64,000 nt of DNA, taken from Polyangiaceae bacterium (lineage in GTDB: Bacteria; Myxococcota_A; Polyangia; Polyangiales; Polyangiaceae). Each line of letters begins with the position of its first letter. The first letter of the stretch is position 1. The DNA is taken from contig JABSRN010000067.1 in NCBI GenBank assembly GCA_013214025.1, forward strand, positions 28,489 through 92,488, read 5' to 3'. Positions 62,650 to 64,000 of the stretch are shown here, piece after piece. A program made the translations under genes and the position numbers. Below the pieces are notes generated by a model. That model saw only the letters and a list, made by a program, of their open reading frames with translations, was not told where the DNA came from and did not search any database.

Positions 62650-63744
62650 ATGCATTCTTCCCGCGCCGCACTGAGCCGTTCGAAGCGAATCGTCGTCAAG
62701 CTGGGATCACGAGTACTGGATCGCAACCCCGAACTGATCGCCAACATCGCGAGCGAAATCGCTGCGCTGAACTCCGACAAACGCTCCTTTCTGATTGTGT
62801 CGAGCGGAGCCGTATCCCTGGGCTGCCGACAATTGGGCTACCGCAAGCGACCCAAGGAGATGGCACGGCTGCAGGCGGCCGCGGCTGCAGGTCAAAGTCA
62901 GCTCATGCGTCGCTACGCGGATGCCTTCGGCGACCACGGGATGACCGCCGCCCAGGTATTGCTCACCCACGCGGATCTGAGTCACCGCGAGCGACTCAAC
63001 AACGCACGGCAAGCGCTTAGCGCGCTTCTCGATGCTGGCGCCGTGCCGATCATCAACGAGAACGACACCGTCAGCACCGACGAGATCCGCTTTGGTGACA
63101 ATGATCAGTTGGCCAGCATGGTGACTCCGTTGATAGGGGCGGATCTCCTGCTCTTGCTGACCGACGTTGACGGAGTGCTCGATCCCGCTGGCCGCCGCAT
63201 TCTGTTGATGAAATCCGGCAGCCAGATCGGTGGGGCGCCTGAGGAAGCCAGCGCGTCAGGGCAAGGCGGCATCGCATCCAAGGTGGACGCCGCGAAAAAA
63301 GCTCAGCTAGCCGGCGCCGCCGTGGTCATCGGTCCCGCCGAAAAACGCGGAATCATCTCCGACATACTCGCAGGAAAATCCGTCGGCAGTCTGTTCCCCG
63401 CCGGGGTCGCCGCCTTGCGAGCGAGAAAACACTGGATTGCTTACACCCTGCGCCCGCTCGGCACTCTGCTGCTCGATTCCGGCGCCGTCGGTGCGCTCAA
63501 GACCGGCACCCGCAGCCTGCTGCCCATCGGCGTACTGGGGGTTTCGGGTGATTTTCACGCGGGAGACGCGGTCCGCCTGCTGTCGCGGGATGGCGAAGAA
63601 ATCGGCCGAGGGCTCTCGAAAATGGGAGCTCTCGAAGTGTCGCGACGCGCAGGCAAAAGCAGCGACGAACTAGCTGAGCTGTTCGGGCTGGACGCCAAAC
63701 AATCGGTGTTGGTACATAAAGACGACCTAGTGCTCTTACTCTAG
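62650..63744 (+). CDS. proB: Glutamate 5-kinase
   Basis: 364 residues, the usual length for a two-domain ProB. The amino-acid kinase domain (1-260) has RIVVKLGSRVLD, IVSSGAVSLG, AAAAGQSQLMRRYADAF, IINENDTVSTDEIRFGDNDQ and LLTDVDGVLD, all signature segments. The C-terminal PUA domain (about 280-360) includes GVSGDFHAGDAVRLL. It phosphorylates L-glutamate with ATP in the first step of proline synthesis. No proA follows within the window. A long hairpin overlaps its last codons. Confidence 0.95.
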   Translation: MHSSRAALSRSKRIVVKLGSRVLDRNPELIANIASEIAALNSDKRSFLIVSSGAVSLGCRQLGYRKRPKEMARLQAAAAAGQSQLMRRYADAFGDHGMTAAQVLLTHADLSHRERLNNARQALSALLDAGAVPIINENDTVSTDEIRFGDNDQLASMVTPLIGADLLLLLTDVDGVLDPAGRRILLMKSGSQIGGAPEEASASGQGGIASKVDAAKKAQLAGAAVVIGPAEKRGIISDILAGKSVGSLFPAGVAALRARKHWIAYTLRPLGTLLLDSGAVGALKTGTRSLLPIGVLGVSGDFHAGDAVRLLSRDGEEIGRGLSKMGALEVSRRAGKSSDELAELFGLDAKQSVLVHKDDLVLLL

Positions 63745-63757
63745 ATCGTCTTTATTC
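63716..63757. terminator. Inverted repeat overlapping the proB stop, likely bidirectional terminator
   Basis: ATAAAGACGACCTAG (63716-63730) pairs with CTAGATCGTCTTTAT (63741-63755): 14 of 15 positions pair on the plus strand and the odd one becomes G-U on the minus strand. The loop is 10 bases. The right arm ends TTTATT. Confidence 0.6.
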
Positions 63758-63769
63758 CGCTGTTCGAGT

Positions 63770-63969
63770 CTCGCCTTCGGCGAGTCCAGTACACGAGCCG
63801 AACTCAGCGCTACACATTTTGCCCCCCTCGGGTGAGGGGCAAAACGCTTCGCTACTTCCGGAGCCTGTGGCTCTACTGGAGCTAGTTTCTGAGGTCCTCG
63901 CTCCTGCGGAGCTGCGGCGTCCTCGCCTTCGGCTGCGGTTCTTTCGACCGGGGCCCCAACCCCGGTCGA
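63770..63969. repeat. Hairpin-rich non-coding stretch after proB
   Basis: Three clear hairpins: CTCGCC-ttc-GGCGAG (63770-63784), TTTTGCCCC (63817-63825)/GGGGCAAAA (63836-63844) and TCGACCGGGG (63944-63953)/CCCCGGTCGA (63960-63969) with loop CCCCAA. The middle unit contains CCCCCCTCGGGTGA, close to loop 4 of the array at 423-697 (CCCCCCCCTCGGTGA). No convincing gene lies in 63745-64000. Confidence 0.5.
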
Positions 63970-64000
63970 GCAGGTATCGAAACTGACGCTCATCAACGGA

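Noticed and set aside
63736..63996. 86-codon minus-strand open frame after proB
   Set aside because: It coincides with hairpin arms and overlaps proB and its terminator; composition reflects the inverted repeats and no ribosome site or family is visible.

Overview
The window is a high-GC chromosomal segment of a Gram-negative bacterium with an outer membrane. It encodes a TonB-dependent receptor, many lipoproteins with lipoboxes, an outer-membrane-like barrel domain, a chemoreceptor and a sensor kinase. The Asp-rich Ca-binding repeats, Ser/Asp-rich lipoproteins, a sigma-54-type promoter and steroid-type catabolism fit Myxococcota or related former Deltaproteobacteria. That assignment is inference; there is no rRNA or marker-gene comparison here.

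Layout. (1) 1-8 kb: the end of an unrecognised gene; a non-coding block with a sigma-54-like promoter followed by six regularly spaced hairpins whose loops hold C runs; a GT2 polyprenol-phosphate sugar transferase; a GT-C membrane glycosyltransferase; tRNA-Arg(TCG); three surface or lipoprotein genes, one of them frameshifted; and a fatty-acid-hydroxylase-type protein. (2) 8-23 kb: lipid/steroid-type catabolism (very-long-chain acyl-CoA synthetase, SDR, MaoC dehydratase, acyl-CoA ligase, thiolase, KshA-like Rieske oxygenase, two amidohydrolases, TetR regulator, P450). A tandem pair of unknown paralogues, one of them decayed, sits inside it. (3) 22.9-28.6 kb: a PilZ protein, then a cobalamin-riboswitch-controlled operon on the minus strand (lipoprotein, TonB receptor, propeller lipoprotein) and a second, divergent cobalamin riboswitch ahead of another lipoprotein. 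(4) 28.6-41.7 kb: a second catabolic block (amidohydrolase, CaiB-type CoA transferase, CoA ligase, crotonase, DUF2889-like protein, DUF35 Zn-ribbon protein, Ltp2-like thiolase-fold aldolase, HyuA and a HyuB-SCP2 fusion) ending in a strong terminator. (5) 41.8-64 kb: mostly housekeeping and envelope genes (alpha/beta hydrolase, GNAT, Kir channel, TcdA, TatD, a sugar aminotransferase/acyltransferase pair, histidine kinase, chemoreceptor, CoxE-like VWA protein, transglutaminase, UDP-sugar pyrophosphorylase, barrel-SppA fusion, degenerate ABC ATPase, ProB) and a final hairpin-rich non-coding stretch.

How it works together. The two catabolic blocks share one 25-bp inverted-repeat operator in front of three transcription units (12.9, 21.3 and 35.4 kb). 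A TetR gene lies in the first block, so a single local regulon is the simplest reading. CoA ligases, MaoC, crotonase, thiolase, an Ltp2-like aldolase with its DUF35 partner, a Rieske oxygenase and a P450 together suggest breakdown of a sterol, terpenoid or other bulky lipid. The HyuA/HyuB-SCP2 pair would be an unusual carboxylase- or hydrolase-like step on a lipid substrate. The most unusual non-coding element is the hairpin array at 423-697 downstream of a sigma-54-like promoter at 344-360.
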